In this document: piece by piece, positions 7,817-15,274 of the stretch
How positions within the stretch are numbered: the stretch's first letter is position 1
How the letters are laid out: the number at the start of each line of letters is the position of its first letter
DNA from: Desulfurococcales archaeon
GTDB taxonomy: Archaea; Thermoproteota; Thermoprotei_A; Sulfolobales; Desulfurococcaceae
DNA: 32,418 nt
Direction of reading: 5' to 3'
NCBI GenBank assembly: GCA_027002875.1
Contig: JALWZC010000101.1
Location: 1 to 32,418 of the forward strand
The notes under the pieces: generated by a model
What the model saw: only the letters and a program-made list of their open reading frames with translations
Databases searched by the model: none
What the model was told of the DNA's origin: nothing
Made by a program: the position numbers and the translations under genes

Positions 7817-9490
7817 TTGCCGGTGATTAGGGTTGTAAAATATGATCTGGAAAGGATCGTTGGGAGGATATTGTCGCGGGAAGAGATACTCGAGTACCTG
7901 CCGCGTGTAAAGTGTGAAGTAGAATACATAGATGATGACGGAACGATCGAGTATGAAGCAACACACGACCGTCCAGACCTCTATAGTGCTGAAGGCCTCG
8001 GCAGAGCGTTGAGGGCTCTCATGGGATTAGAAGTTCACCGCTACAAGTTTATCGATGAGGGGATTAAAGCTTATAGTCGTGGAGTTCCTGGGAGGCCCTA
8101 CGTAGCATTCGCGATCGTTAGGGACCTAGAGCTAGATGATGAAGCCGTTAAACAGATAATGCAGCTACAGGAGAAGCTGGCGACGACCTATGGTAGGAGG
8201 AGGAGGAAGGCTAGTATCGGCGTATACGATCTAGATACTGTAAAACCGCCCATCTACTACGAGCTAGCCGATCCGATTAAGACTAGGTTTACACCATTAG
8301 AAGAAGCCAAGGAGATGAGTCTGCAGGAAATACTGGTTGAGACTGAGAAGGGGAGGCTGTACCGGCACTTGTTGAAGGGGTGGAATAAATACCCGGTATT
8401 GAGGGATCGTGATGGGAGGATACTGTCAATGCCTCCGATTATTAATAGCGAGGATACAAAAGTTACTACTTCTACTAGAAACGTCCTCATAGATTCTACC
8501 GGGACGGATCCGAAGACTGTAGTAGACATGGTAACTATAATGGCTACGAGCATCGCTGAGAGGAGCGGGTCGGGGAGGATAGTATATGTGGATACGTATT
8601 ACCCGGATAAGACGGTTTTGAGGGCTCCTAGGGATAAAGGAGTTGAACTAGTTGTTCGTACTAGTGATGTAGAGGATCTGCTTGGAGTGCCTATTGGGAC
8701 TGATAAACTATTGGAACTACTGGCCCGTATGGGTTATAGGGTGGAGAAAATAAGCGAGGAAGAAGTCAAAGCCGAGGCTCCACCATACCGGATAGACGTA
8801 TTAAACTATACCGATATAGCTGAAGACGCAGCTATGGCTCTAGGATACGAGTTGATCGGTAGGAATGCTTTAAACCTACCACCTGCAACCCATCCCGGCA
8901 GAATACACCCCATAGAATTCCTATCAAGAACGATGAGGAAAATACTAGTAGGCTACGGCTTCCTCGAAGTAGCAAACTACATGATGAGCAACCCGAAGGA
9001 GCAGCTAGAACTACTCGAACAGGGAGAGCTTGAACTAGTGAAAGTCTCAAACCCTAAAATGGAGAAATACACTGTTCTAAGGAGATGGCTAGCGCCAGGA
9101 CTATTAAGCGTATACCTTGAGAACCACGAGAATAAGCCTGAAATGAAGATATTCGAGATTGGGGACGTAGTAGTCCCGAGTAAAGAATCCGAGACGGGAG
9201 CAGTATCGGAGAGGAGGCTTGGACTACTAATAAGCCACCAGAAAACAACCCTCACCGACGGCATCGCCTACTTAACAGTAATCTTTGAAAGACTAGGATT
9301 AAAACCAAGCTATCATAAGGGAGAAGTTAAGGGATTCCTACCGCAAAGAACGGCAATAGTAGAAGTTAACGGCGAAGAAGTAGGGTTCGTGGGAGAAGTA
9401 CACCCAAAGATACTCTACGAGAAAGGCGTGGAAAACCCCGTAGTGATAGCAGAGATAAGCCTGGATAAAATATTAAGAATGATATCGTAG
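7817..9490 (+). CDS. pheT: Phenylalanyl-tRNA synthetase beta subunit
   Basis: The beta chain of the (alpha-beta)2 enzyme that charges tRNA-Phe. About 557 residues, the normal length for the shorter archaeal/eukaryotic type, with no N-terminal EMAP/OB-like tRNA-binding extension. It has an N-terminal B1-like start and a B3/4 region (about 90-260) with TYGRRRRKASIGVYD and PPIINSEDTKVT, the latter typical of the editing domain. A B5 domain follows (about 275-345, ending DIAEDAAMALGYELI), then a C-terminal catalytic-like domain (about 360-557) ending in GFVGEVHPKIL. A longer frame begins at GTG 7802. TTG 7817, giving MPVIRVV, lies 9 bases after GGTG and fits the family N-terminus. The alpha subunit is encoded at 17245-18819 on the other strand. 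Confidence 0.95.
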   Translation: MPVIRVVKYDLERIVGRILSREEILEYLPRVKCEVEYIDDDGTIEYEATHDRPDLYSAEGLGRALRALMGLEVHRYKFIDEGIKAYSRGVPGRPYVAFAIVRDLELDDEAVKQIMQLQEKLATTYGRRRRKASIGVYDLDTVKPPIYYELADPIKTRFTPLEEAKEMSLQEILVETEKGRLYRHLLKGWNKYPVLRDRDGRILSMPPIINSEDTKVTTSTRNVLIDSTGTDPKTVVDMVTIMATSIAERSGSGRIVYVDTYYPDKTVLRAPRDKGVELVVRTSDVEDLLGVPIGTDKLLELLARMGYRVEKISEEEVKAEAPPYRIDVLNYTDIAEDAAMALGYELIGRNALNLPPATHPGRIHPIEFLSRTMRKILVGYGFLEVANYMMSNPKEQLELLEQGELELVKVSNPKMEKYTVLRRWLAPGLLSVYLENHENKPEMKIFEIGDVVVPSKESETGAVSERRLGLLISHQKTTLTDGIAYLTVIFERLGLKPSYHKGEVKGFLPQRTAIVEVNGEEVGFVGEVHPKILYEKGVENPVVIAEISLDKILRMIS

Positions 9491-9511
9491 ATTAATTTTT
9501 GTGAGGATGAG

Positions 9512-9597
9512 GCTTAGAAGGGATGACCGAAACCCCCCGGTTCCCATGAAAAACGGGCCGGGAGGGTGAAGGGATGAATAAACGGGCCTTGCTGAGC
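9512..9597 (+). ncRNA. Candidate structured RNA in GC-rich island downstream of pheT
   Basis: The spacer between two convergent genes holds a GC-rich island that folds as nested stems. The outer stem pairs 9512-9521 with 9587-9597: ten pairs, one bulged G at 9591 and one G-U pair. A short CCG/CGG helix joins 9527-9529 to 9583-9585. The apical hairpin pairs 9533-9545 with 9555-9566: eleven G-C pairs with a bulged A and a bulged TT, closed by a nine-base loop. The G-U pair would be A-C on the other strand, so the + strand is favoured. AAGGGATGA occurs twice (9518-9526, 9569-9577), and CTGA at 9592 recalls C/D box elements, but the boxes are imperfect and the class is unknown. It could instead be a 3'-UTR element of pheT. 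Confidence 0.45.
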
Positions 9598-9606
9598 ATT
9601 CCCTCC

Positions 9607-10782
9607 TTACTCAACCCTATAAGCCGCGATATATAGCAGGGGGGCCATGATCGTAGTTGTCAACGCTACTGTTAAAGCCGTTGTGAATAAGGTCTCCGTT
9701 ATTATACCTGCATCGAGGCCTATTTTCAATAATGCTGTTTCCAGGGATCCCCTGCCGCTCATCGCTAAGCCTACCGCGATACTCCTCCACTTATCCCCGG
9801 TCTCCCTATAAGCTATCGGGGCAGTCCCGAGAAACTTGCCTAGTATCGCTAGCGATAGGAGTACTATGTAGAGTAGCGGATCAATAGCCCCCGGCTTATA
9901 TGCTACACCGATATATGTGAAGAATAATGGTACGAATAAAACGTCGAGAACAACCGCGAAGTCCCCGATGAACTCCGTTATAGCGATCCTTGTTCTTAGG
10001 AATGGGTCGTGGAACTCTCTCCCACGACTAATAATAATGCCTGCTAAATATGCTCCTATAAGCTCACTCAACCCAACTAGTCTAGCTATGAGGGATAGGG
10101 TTAACGCTAATATTACGGATATGGATGCAAACCAGAAGTAGTCCGTACTCATAGACCTATAAATCCTAGTATACCGGCTGACCATTAAGCTACTGACAGC
10201 GAAGGCTAGGAAGAGGAATACTCCTGTTTCAAGGCCGATCAGGAATAAACGGTATAGGTTAACACCGCTCCCAGTCAAGCCCGAAAGTAAACCTATAACA
10301 TAGACAGCCATGACGTCATCGGTAAAACTAGCGCCGATAAGCAAAGACCGGGTACGCGGATCACCTTTCTTAGAAACAATAGCTGCAACGGTCTCAGTAG
10401 CAGTATTAGATAGTGCCGCGGAGATAAAGAGGGATTCGAGCATACCGTAGCCGAGGAGGATCATCACGGCGTAGATAAGGGTGAAGGTTACGAGTACTCC
10501 CAAGCCCCCCATAACGATGATCGCGAAGCCGTGCCTTCTGAGCTCTCGGAAATCAGTCGTTAGACCAGTATAGAACATTAATAGGAGTAATCCTAGATAA
10601 GCAACGCCGCGGAGCTCCTGGGTAGGGTAGACTAGGCTTAAGAGGTAGGGTCCTAGAATAATTCCTGCTAAAACGTGGCCGGGTATTGGGTGTAGGTTTG
10701 CCTTTCTAAAGGGGAATTCGAGGAGTTTAGCTAGTACTAGCAGTAGTACTAGGCTTGCAAGCAGGGAGCCAGCTGGATCCAA
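9607..10782 (-). CDS. Cation:proton antiporter, CPA2 (Kef/NapA-like) family
   Basis: A 391-residue integral membrane protein with about 11-13 hydrophobic helices, probably exchanging Na+ or K+ for H+. Family marks are PIPGHVLAGIILGP in the second helix, SNTATE (125-130) in the unwound fourth helix, and FTDDVMAVYV with the ion-binding Asp pair (155-156). GLSELIGAYLAGIIISR and a late MSGRGSLETALL segment follow. The protein ends after the membrane domain, with no TrkA-N/RCK regulatory domain. It starts with TTG; GGAGTGATCT (10789-10798), a near-perfect Shine-Dalgarno, overlaps the TGA stop of the upstream gene, so translation is probably coupled to that propeller-like protein. The transported ion cannot be told from sequence. 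Confidence 0.85.
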   Translation of the reverse strand: MDPAGSLLASLVLLLVLAKLLEFPFRKANLHPIPGHVLAGIILGPYLLSLVYPTQELRGVAYLGLLLLMFYTGLTTDFRELRRHGFAIIVMGGLGVLVTFTLIYAVMILLGYGMLESLFISAALSNTATETVAAIVSKKGDPRTRSLLIGASFTDDVMAVYVIGLLSGLTGSGVNLYRLFLIGLETGVFLFLAFAVSSLMVSRYTRIYRSMSTDYFWFASISVILALTLSLIARLVGLSELIGAYLAGIIISRGREFHDPFLRTRIAITEFIGDFAVVLDVLFVPLFFTYIGVAYKPGAIDPLLYIVLLSLAILGKFLGTAPIAYRETGDKWRSIAVGLAMSGRGSLETALLKIGLDAGIITETLFTTALTVALTTTIMAPLLYIAAYRVE

Positions 10783-10788
10783 TCCATC

Positions 10789-10798
10789 AGATCACTCC
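10789..10798 (-). promoter_or_regulatory. Strong Shine-Dalgarno overlapping the upstream stop codon
   Basis: GGAGTGATCT on the minus strand differs from the ideal GGAGGTGATC-type element mainly by one missing G. It includes the TGA stop (10792-10794) of the 374-residue gene and lies 6 bases before TTG 10782, an arrangement typical of translational coupling. Confidence 0.5.
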
Positions 10799-11916
10799 AT
10801 CGCGTAAGCGGCTACTACGCGTCCATCAGTTAACACTATATGGCTACGCCTAGCCATTATAGGCTTTGCGTTTGGACCGAAGGTTTCCTCGTGTTTCAAA
10901 ATGTCTTCATTGATGGAGTACAGCCTAGTCTCACCCCTACCCTCCCTCTCAACATACATTGCTACTAGATTAGTTGATACGACGGCGTATTTTAGATCCC
11001 TTACTAGGTGGCTAGCCCATTTAACCCTGCCCTTCAAGTCGTAGTTTATGATCAGAGAGTTACCCATTATCGATGATAGAACCGTCGTACTATACTCGTC
11101 GATGCCGAATAAGCCCCTGGTGAAGGGTGGGCGTATAAACGTGTAGTCTATACTGTAATCGATCGTGTTGTAAACCTTGATTTCATGCCTATCCATTAAA
11201 GCAATAATCCTAGGCTCATAGCCCTCCATACCCTGCACTGGTAGGGGGATTGGGTTGAATGGTGGTAGTACTGGTAGTCCTTCATCGTTAATCATTTCTT
11301 CTCCATCATTATTATATCCGCGCGTCATGAAGATATCATCTTGTTTACCCATTATAAAAACCATTTCAGGAGAAGCGACAGCGTAGCCTCCGAAGCCGGT
11401 ATAGTAGTCTATAACCGTACCCGTCGATCCATCGAATAGTATCGTAGCCGTCCCCTCCTCCGTGAAGCCGGCACTAGTAACGGCTATAATGTTATCAGAT
11501 GCTACTAGGTCGAAATGATAGATCCTCCCAAGCCCGATCTTCTCCAGCAGGTCCCCGCTACCGCTATACGTTTGTACTTCGAGGCTATAGTTCGGGTTAA
11601 CGACTGCTACAACACATATATCCTTACGGCAAATCATTTTTACGTTTAATCCACGAATAATCTTGTTCCAAACACGCCTCTTCAAACCCTTATAGCAGAA
11701 TATCGTGTGGAACTCCCTCTTATGCTCAACCATGCCCCGGAGCTCCGGTTCACCAAGGGATCTAATACTGGTCTTACCGCTTAAGAAATCGATCGTGAGG
11801 CTCCTCATCTCATCCCTACAGTACAGTTTAAACACGATCCATTCATCGCGGAAACCAACGCCTTCAAGCCTACAACTCTCAGGTAAACCACGAGTCCAAA
11901 TATGCCGGATAGGCAA
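10792..11916 (-). CDS. Beta-propeller-like protein of unknown function
   Basis: A 374-residue protein with no signal peptide or membrane helix. It is rich in beta strands, and short hydrophobic strands such as NIIAVTSA, MVFIMG, RIIALMD, SLIINYD and HIVLTDG recur roughly every 40-50 residues and end in polar turns. This suggests a beta-propeller with degenerate PQQ/WD-like blades, although no canonical blade motif is present. NNDGEEMINDEG near residue 210 is an acidic loop. It starts with TTG after GGGGTG; an in-frame stop further upstream excludes a much longer form. It probably shares a transcript with the antiporter 9 bases downstream, so a regulatory or partner role there is a guess from context. 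It is divergent from another propeller-like gene at 12108. Confidence 0.65.
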   Translation of the reverse strand: MPIRHIWTRGLPESCRLEGVGFRDEWIVFKLYCRDEMRSLTIDFLSGKTSIRSLGEPELRGMVEHKREFHTIFCYKGLKRRVWNKIIRGLNVKMICRKDICVVAVVNPNYSLEVQTYSGSGDLLEKIGLGRIYHFDLVASDNIIAVTSAGFTEEGTATILFDGSTGTVIDYYTGFGGYAVASPEMVFIMGKQDDIFMTRGYNNDGEEMINDEGLPVLPPFNPIPLPVQGMEGYEPRIIALMDRHEIKVYNTIDYSIDYTFIRPPFTRGLFGIDEYSTTVLSSIMGNSLIINYDLKGRVKWASHLVRDLKYAVVSTNLVAMYVEREGRGETRLYSINEDILKHEETFGPNAKPIMARRSHIVLTDGRVVAAYAME

Positions 11917-12025
11917 ATCTAGCCGTACACCCCGATAAACCGAGTAGTGGTATCAACCGATTCCTTTTCCATGAATTAATCAATATGGGACAATACATAA
12001 TATTTACTTCCTTATAGAGAAATAA

Positions 12026-12035
12026 ATACATGTAT
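12026..12035. repeat. Palindrome ATACATGTAT in divergent spacer
   Basis: A second perfect copy of the 10-base palindrome found at 7738-7747, here in the 191-base spacer between the two divergent propeller-like genes. The rest of the spacer (11917-12107) is AT-rich. TTATTATTTACC (12069-12078) and GGATTTAAGG (12084-12093) are possible TATA elements for the + strand gene. Confidence 0.3.
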
Positions 12036-12107
12036 ATTAGCATGGACAGCGTCGAATAATTTGTATCTTATTATTTACCGGAAGGATTTAAGGGGTTGAA
12101 GTAGGGA

Positions 12108-14072
12108 TTGACGAGTAGGGATCAGGGTTCGGAGAAGATACATATTCTACCAATGATTATCGAGGAGATACAGATCAGTGAGAACCCGGTGTCCTACGCT
12201 ATACCGGTCTACGTGTATAGGTCGGGTGATGAAATATTCTATCCGGGAGTAATCTTCGATAGAGCCTTCGTATACGTTGGCGCTCACCGGACTGAAAGCG
12301 TTACTGTTAAAAGGATCGGAGGGACGGATTTCATATTTCTAAATGAGATGAGGCTAGTCCCAATTAGAGGCGTGATATACGGGATCGTAACTAACGGTCG
12401 ACACATAGCTTTAGCGGCAAAACTCCGGGAGGGAGGACATGCGTTCACTATACTAGAGGAGAAACAATCGATCCTTGAACTCATGGGTTTCAAGGTTGGA
12501 ATGTTTTCGAAGAAGGAATGTACGCTGAGCAGGATCGATATAGGGTTAGCCGGTGAAAAGATATACGCTATTGCGAGGGCGAAAACCAGTAGTGGAGAAC
12601 AATGCCCAGACCTCTTAATCTACGAGAAGAGCCCTGGTAAATACGTCTATAAACAATATGATAGACTAATACCCACCGGCTGGAACGGTGAATGGTATAC
12701 ATATACTAGATTCACGGATAAAAGCATAGAATTCCACATAATAGACTACCGCGGCAAGGAGAAGAAGTACAAGGTTAATAGAACCGACATACATGAATCC
12801 TACCTCATACCAGGCTCTATAATCTCCGTAGACGGCGAATCAATCATAATGAACAACTCCTACGAAATCATAAACTATAACTTATCACGTAGACAGATAA
12901 AATGGCGGAAAACCTATGAAAACCTAGTATACACTCCAAGGAATATGTCCGCGCTAAACCAGCAGATCGTGGCTTATACTGGTAAGACCGCATGGATAAT
13001 TGATAAGGAAACCGGGAACATAGTCAAGGAGCTTTCCTTCGAGGAAGATATTACTGCTGCAATACTAGACCAGGACAGACTCTTCATAGCGACTGGTAAC
13101 ACGTTATACTACTACGAGTTAGATGGTAACGAGTTAAAGAGTCTTGGAAAATACCTGGTTCCCGGGACGATTAATTCCCTGAATAACCTAGAAAAGGCAT
13201 TACTGATCAGTTATGTCTCGCCGGGTAAGATATCCAAGCTTATCTATGCAGACTATAGTGAACCGATTAGGCTAAGTATACCGGTATTCAAGCTTATGAG
13301 CGGGTCTAAAGCCGAGTACGAGTTCCGTGAAGCAACCCCTACTATCAGGGTTTTAAAACAGATCGGTCCCCAGATAATAGTTGTTAGGAGCGGTAGTAAG
13401 ATGATCATTGCTGATAAGGGGAGCAAGCCGGGGATTTACCGCGGAGTATTACAGTTCGAGATCCATGGATACCTGCCGATATATGACGAGGTAACGGTGA
13501 TCGTTGAGAAGCTGGAAACTGTTTTTCGGAAGGTAAAGATTCAGCCTAGAATAGTTCCAAGCCCCATGGGTCCATATATACCAGTAGTGCTTGAACCAAT
13601 AGTTGAGCTGGACGAGGTATACCTCGTAATACATACTCAAAACCATGATTTATATGGTGCATCACACGTACTAGACAACGTCGAGAAGAAAGAGACAGTT
13701 GTACCCGTATATGTTTTATGGGCTAAAGCAGGCATACATAACGCTGAGTTATTCATTAATGTCTGGAACCGTAGAAACCTGTTTAGGGAGCGGTTTACCT
13801 CGAAGATAATAGCTGATTACGATATACCAACCTTCTACTTCCGCGTAACAATGGATACTGCACGCATATGGTCCCCGTTCAACGTGGAAGCGGCAAGGAT
13901 AACTTTTGAAGCACCCGGAGCGGAGTTTACGATAATACATGATCTCCGCCGTGGATGGAACGAGCTGGATACCCATGGAGTAATACCTACTAGGGTTAGG
14001 ATAACGTTGAGGAGCGGTATAACCTATGTAGTGGAGAGGGGTGCAAGCTGGATCCAGTTGACGAAGTCTTAA
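12108..14072 (+). CDS. Large propeller-like protein with C-terminal beta-sandwich, unknown function
   Basis: A 654-residue protein without an N-terminal signal peptide; an in-frame TAG at 12102 excludes a longer start. Residues about 40-400 are beta-rich with quinoprotein-propeller-like repeats, including a strand pattern like IAYTGKTAWIIDKETGNIV (near 290) and LFIATGNTLYYYELDG (near 335). Residues about 430-650 look like one or two beta-sandwich domains, as in proteins that end in a membrane anchor. The TTG start lies 9-10 bases after AGGGGTTG. Directly after its stop, the -1 frame stays open and encodes a hydrophobic helix (see 14045-14200), so the true product may carry a C-terminal anchor. 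No enzyme motif was recognised. Function unknown. Confidence 0.7.
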   Translation: MTSRDQGSEKIHILPMIIEEIQISENPVSYAIPVYVYRSGDEIFYPGVIFDRAFVYVGAHRTESVTVKRIGGTDFIFLNEMRLVPIRGVIYGIVTNGRHIALAAKLREGGHAFTILEEKQSILELMGFKVGMFSKKECTLSRIDIGLAGEKIYAIARAKTSSGEQCPDLLIYEKSPGKYVYKQYDRLIPTGWNGEWYTYTRFTDKSIEFHIIDYRGKEKKYKVNRTDIHESYLIPGSIISVDGESIIMNNSYEIINYNLSRRQIKWRKTYENLVYTPRNMSALNQQIVAYTGKTAWIIDKETGNIVKELSFEEDITAAILDQDRLFIATGNTLYYYELDGNELKSLGKYLVPGTINSLNNLEKALLISYVSPGKISKLIYADYSEPIRLSIPVFKLMSGSKAEYEFREATPTIRVLKQIGPQIIVVRSGSKMIIADKGSKPGIYRGVLQFEIHGYLPIYDEVTVIVEKLETVFRKVKIQPRIVPSPMGPYIPVVLEPIVELDEVYLVIHTQNHDLYGASHVLDNVEKKETVVPVYVLWAKAGIHNAELFINVWNRRNLFRERFTSKIIADYDIPTFYFRVTMDTARIWSPFNVEAARITFEAPGAEFTIIHDLRRGWNELDTHGVIPTRVRITLRSGITYVVERGASWIQLTKS

Positions 14073-14200
14073 AGCTCAGCTTAGTATTCGCGCTGCTAGC
14101 ATTATTCTTCGAGGTACTCGCTATAATATACGAGAAGAAGGCTAAAGATAGGAGCGGATCAGGACGTAGAGCTCATCGATCAACTCCTCAACCCTCTTAA
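14045..14200 (+). other. -1-frame open reading segment encoding a membrane helix after the 654-residue gene
   Basis: In the frame one base back from the preceding gene, the sequence is open from after the stop at 13997 to TAA at 14198. The last 47 codons encode VDEVLKLSLVFALLALFFEV, then AIIYEKKAKD and a basic tail: a clear transmembrane helix with positive charge after it. The open stretch contains no ATG, GTG or TTG. Only a CTG at 14048 lies near the Shine-Dalgarno-like GAGGGGTG (14036-14043), and it is very close (4 bases). The options are a frameshift that gives the 654-residue protein a membrane anchor, a one-base indel between related strains or in the sequence, or a small membrane protein with a non-standard start. 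It overlaps the 3' end of the minus-strand coiled-coil gene. Confidence 0.4.
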
Positions 14201-14282
14201 CCCTCTCCTCCAACAAGTTAATCCTCTCCTCGAGCTCCCTAACCTTCTCAGCCTGGTCTAGATTATCCTGCCCAGACTCCAA
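14142..14282 (-). CDS. 46-residue coiled-coil protein
   Basis: A short minus-strand gene right after the radical SAM gene. It starts with TTG at 14282, 8 bases after GGTG in GGTGGAAAAGGC, and ends at TAG 14142-14144. From about residue 14 it shows a near-perfect heptad pattern with Val14, Leu17, Ile21, Leu24, Val28, Val31, Ile35, Leu38 and Ile42 at a/d positions, separated by Glu, Arg and Lys. Chance antisense sequence rarely keeps such a 3-4 spacing for four heptads. It would form a dimeric or trimeric coiled coil, perhaps an oligomerisation or adaptor peptide. It is the last gene of the pheS/HARP/NSUN/radical SAM run, 17 bases after the radical SAM stop. The function is unknown. Confidence 0.6.
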   Translation of the reverse strand: MESGQDNLDQAEKVRELEERINLLEERVKRVEELIDELYVLIRSYL

Positions 14283-14299
14283 GCCTTTTCCACCATTTT

Positions 14300-15274
14300 C
14301 TACGCGTTGAAGTAATCTATTGTTACGCGGGGTTTAAAGTAAATCATCCCGCTCCAAGTCTTCTTCTCCAATATTCCTGCTTCAACCATCCTCTCAGCAT
14401 TAACGAGGCCTTCAACCCCATAAACAGCCTCGATCTCCCTCGTCGATAACGGCTTCCGTAGAAGGTGATTATATATTGCTTCATCACTATTATCAGCTAC
14501 AGCAACCCCCTCCAAGCTCTCACCCCTACAAACTCTAACCTTAAAGCCCTCATTGCTAAATATATCAACTACTTTATCGATCAACCTTCCCCTAACGGGT
14601 TTAATTGATTCATCCCTACCGGGCCTGTTAACCGGTTTAACAATTATTTTATCGATCCTGGATGATTTAAGGTAGGGTATGATTTCCTCGATCAATTCTG
14701 GGCTAGCATTTGAACTCGTCCCGGTTCTTAATAGGTTTAACTCGAAGCTTATCTTAAACCTATACTTGGGCGGTATGCTTCTAAGGATCACTGATAGCTT
14801 CGATAAAGTATAGTTTTTCAATGGTTCATTAATAATGCTCCTAAGCTCCGGCCCAGCATCCACCGGGACTAGTATTTCATCACTAACAAGGAGGGTTTGA
14901 CGAGCCCAATCCATCGATAATAAGTAACCAGTAGTCCTCAGCACGATCCTAGTCCTACAATTCTTCTCCTCCATGAAGTCCTTAACGGCTCTGAGTAAAA
15001 CCGGCGTGTAATGGTTTAAGAGTGGATCACCCATACCCCAGAAATAGACTGTTTCAAACAGACACCCATTTTTTGAAATGTATTCTTCTAGTTCTGTGAT
15101 TAGTTTTTTAGGGTTTACTAGTGGTTTAGGCTCGCTTGTTTGGATTATTGTTCTACCCATCGGGCAGTAGATGCAGTTATAGAAGCACTTCTTAGGGGGG
15201 AGCAATGGATCTATCCCGAGGCTCCTACCATAACACCGACTCGGATGTAAACCGTAGACTACCCGGATATTCAT
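14300..15274 (-). CDS. Radical SAM protein (COG0731-like)
   Basis: A 324-residue protein. The N-terminus HPSRCYGRSLG followed by KKCFYNCIYC has the CxxxCxxC cluster (Cys30, Cys34, Cys37) that binds the [4Fe-4S] centre and S-adenosylmethionine. YFWGMGDPLL is the GGE-like SAM-binding segment. The P-SRR-GRSLG start resembles the family grouped with wyosine-type tRNA enzymes in COG0731, but the TYW1-specific features are not evident, so the reaction is not assigned. The C-terminal 70 residues look like a winged-helix domain (LSTREIEAVYGVEGLVNAE). Its ATG overlaps the TGA of the upstream RNA methyltransferase (ATGA, 15271-15274), so the two are coupled. A tRNA-modification role is inferred from these neighbours. 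Confidence 0.8.
   Translation of the reverse strand: MNIRVVYGLHPSRCYGRSLGIDPLLPPKKCFYNCIYCPMGRTIIQTSEPKPLVNPKKLITELEEYISKNGCLFETVYFWGMGDPLLNHYTPVLLRAVKDFMEEKNCRTRIVLRTTGYLLSMDWARQTLLVSDEILVPVDAGPELRSIINEPLKNYTLSKLSVILRSIPPKYRFKISFELNLLRTGTSSNASPELIEEIIPYLKSSRIDKIIVKPVNRPGRDESIKPVRGRLIDKVVDIFSNEGFKVRVCRGESLEGVAVADNSDEAIYNHLLRKPLSTREIEAVYGVEGLVNAERMVEAGILEKKTWSGMIYFKPRVTIDYFNA

Noticed and set aside
9520-9596. Classic C/D box guide RNA
   Set aside because: GGGATGA deviates from the C-box consensus, no D' box is seen, and the bases before CTGA (GGGCCTTG) match the sense, not antisense, of a conserved 16S rRNA segment. It is kept only as an unclassified structured RNA.
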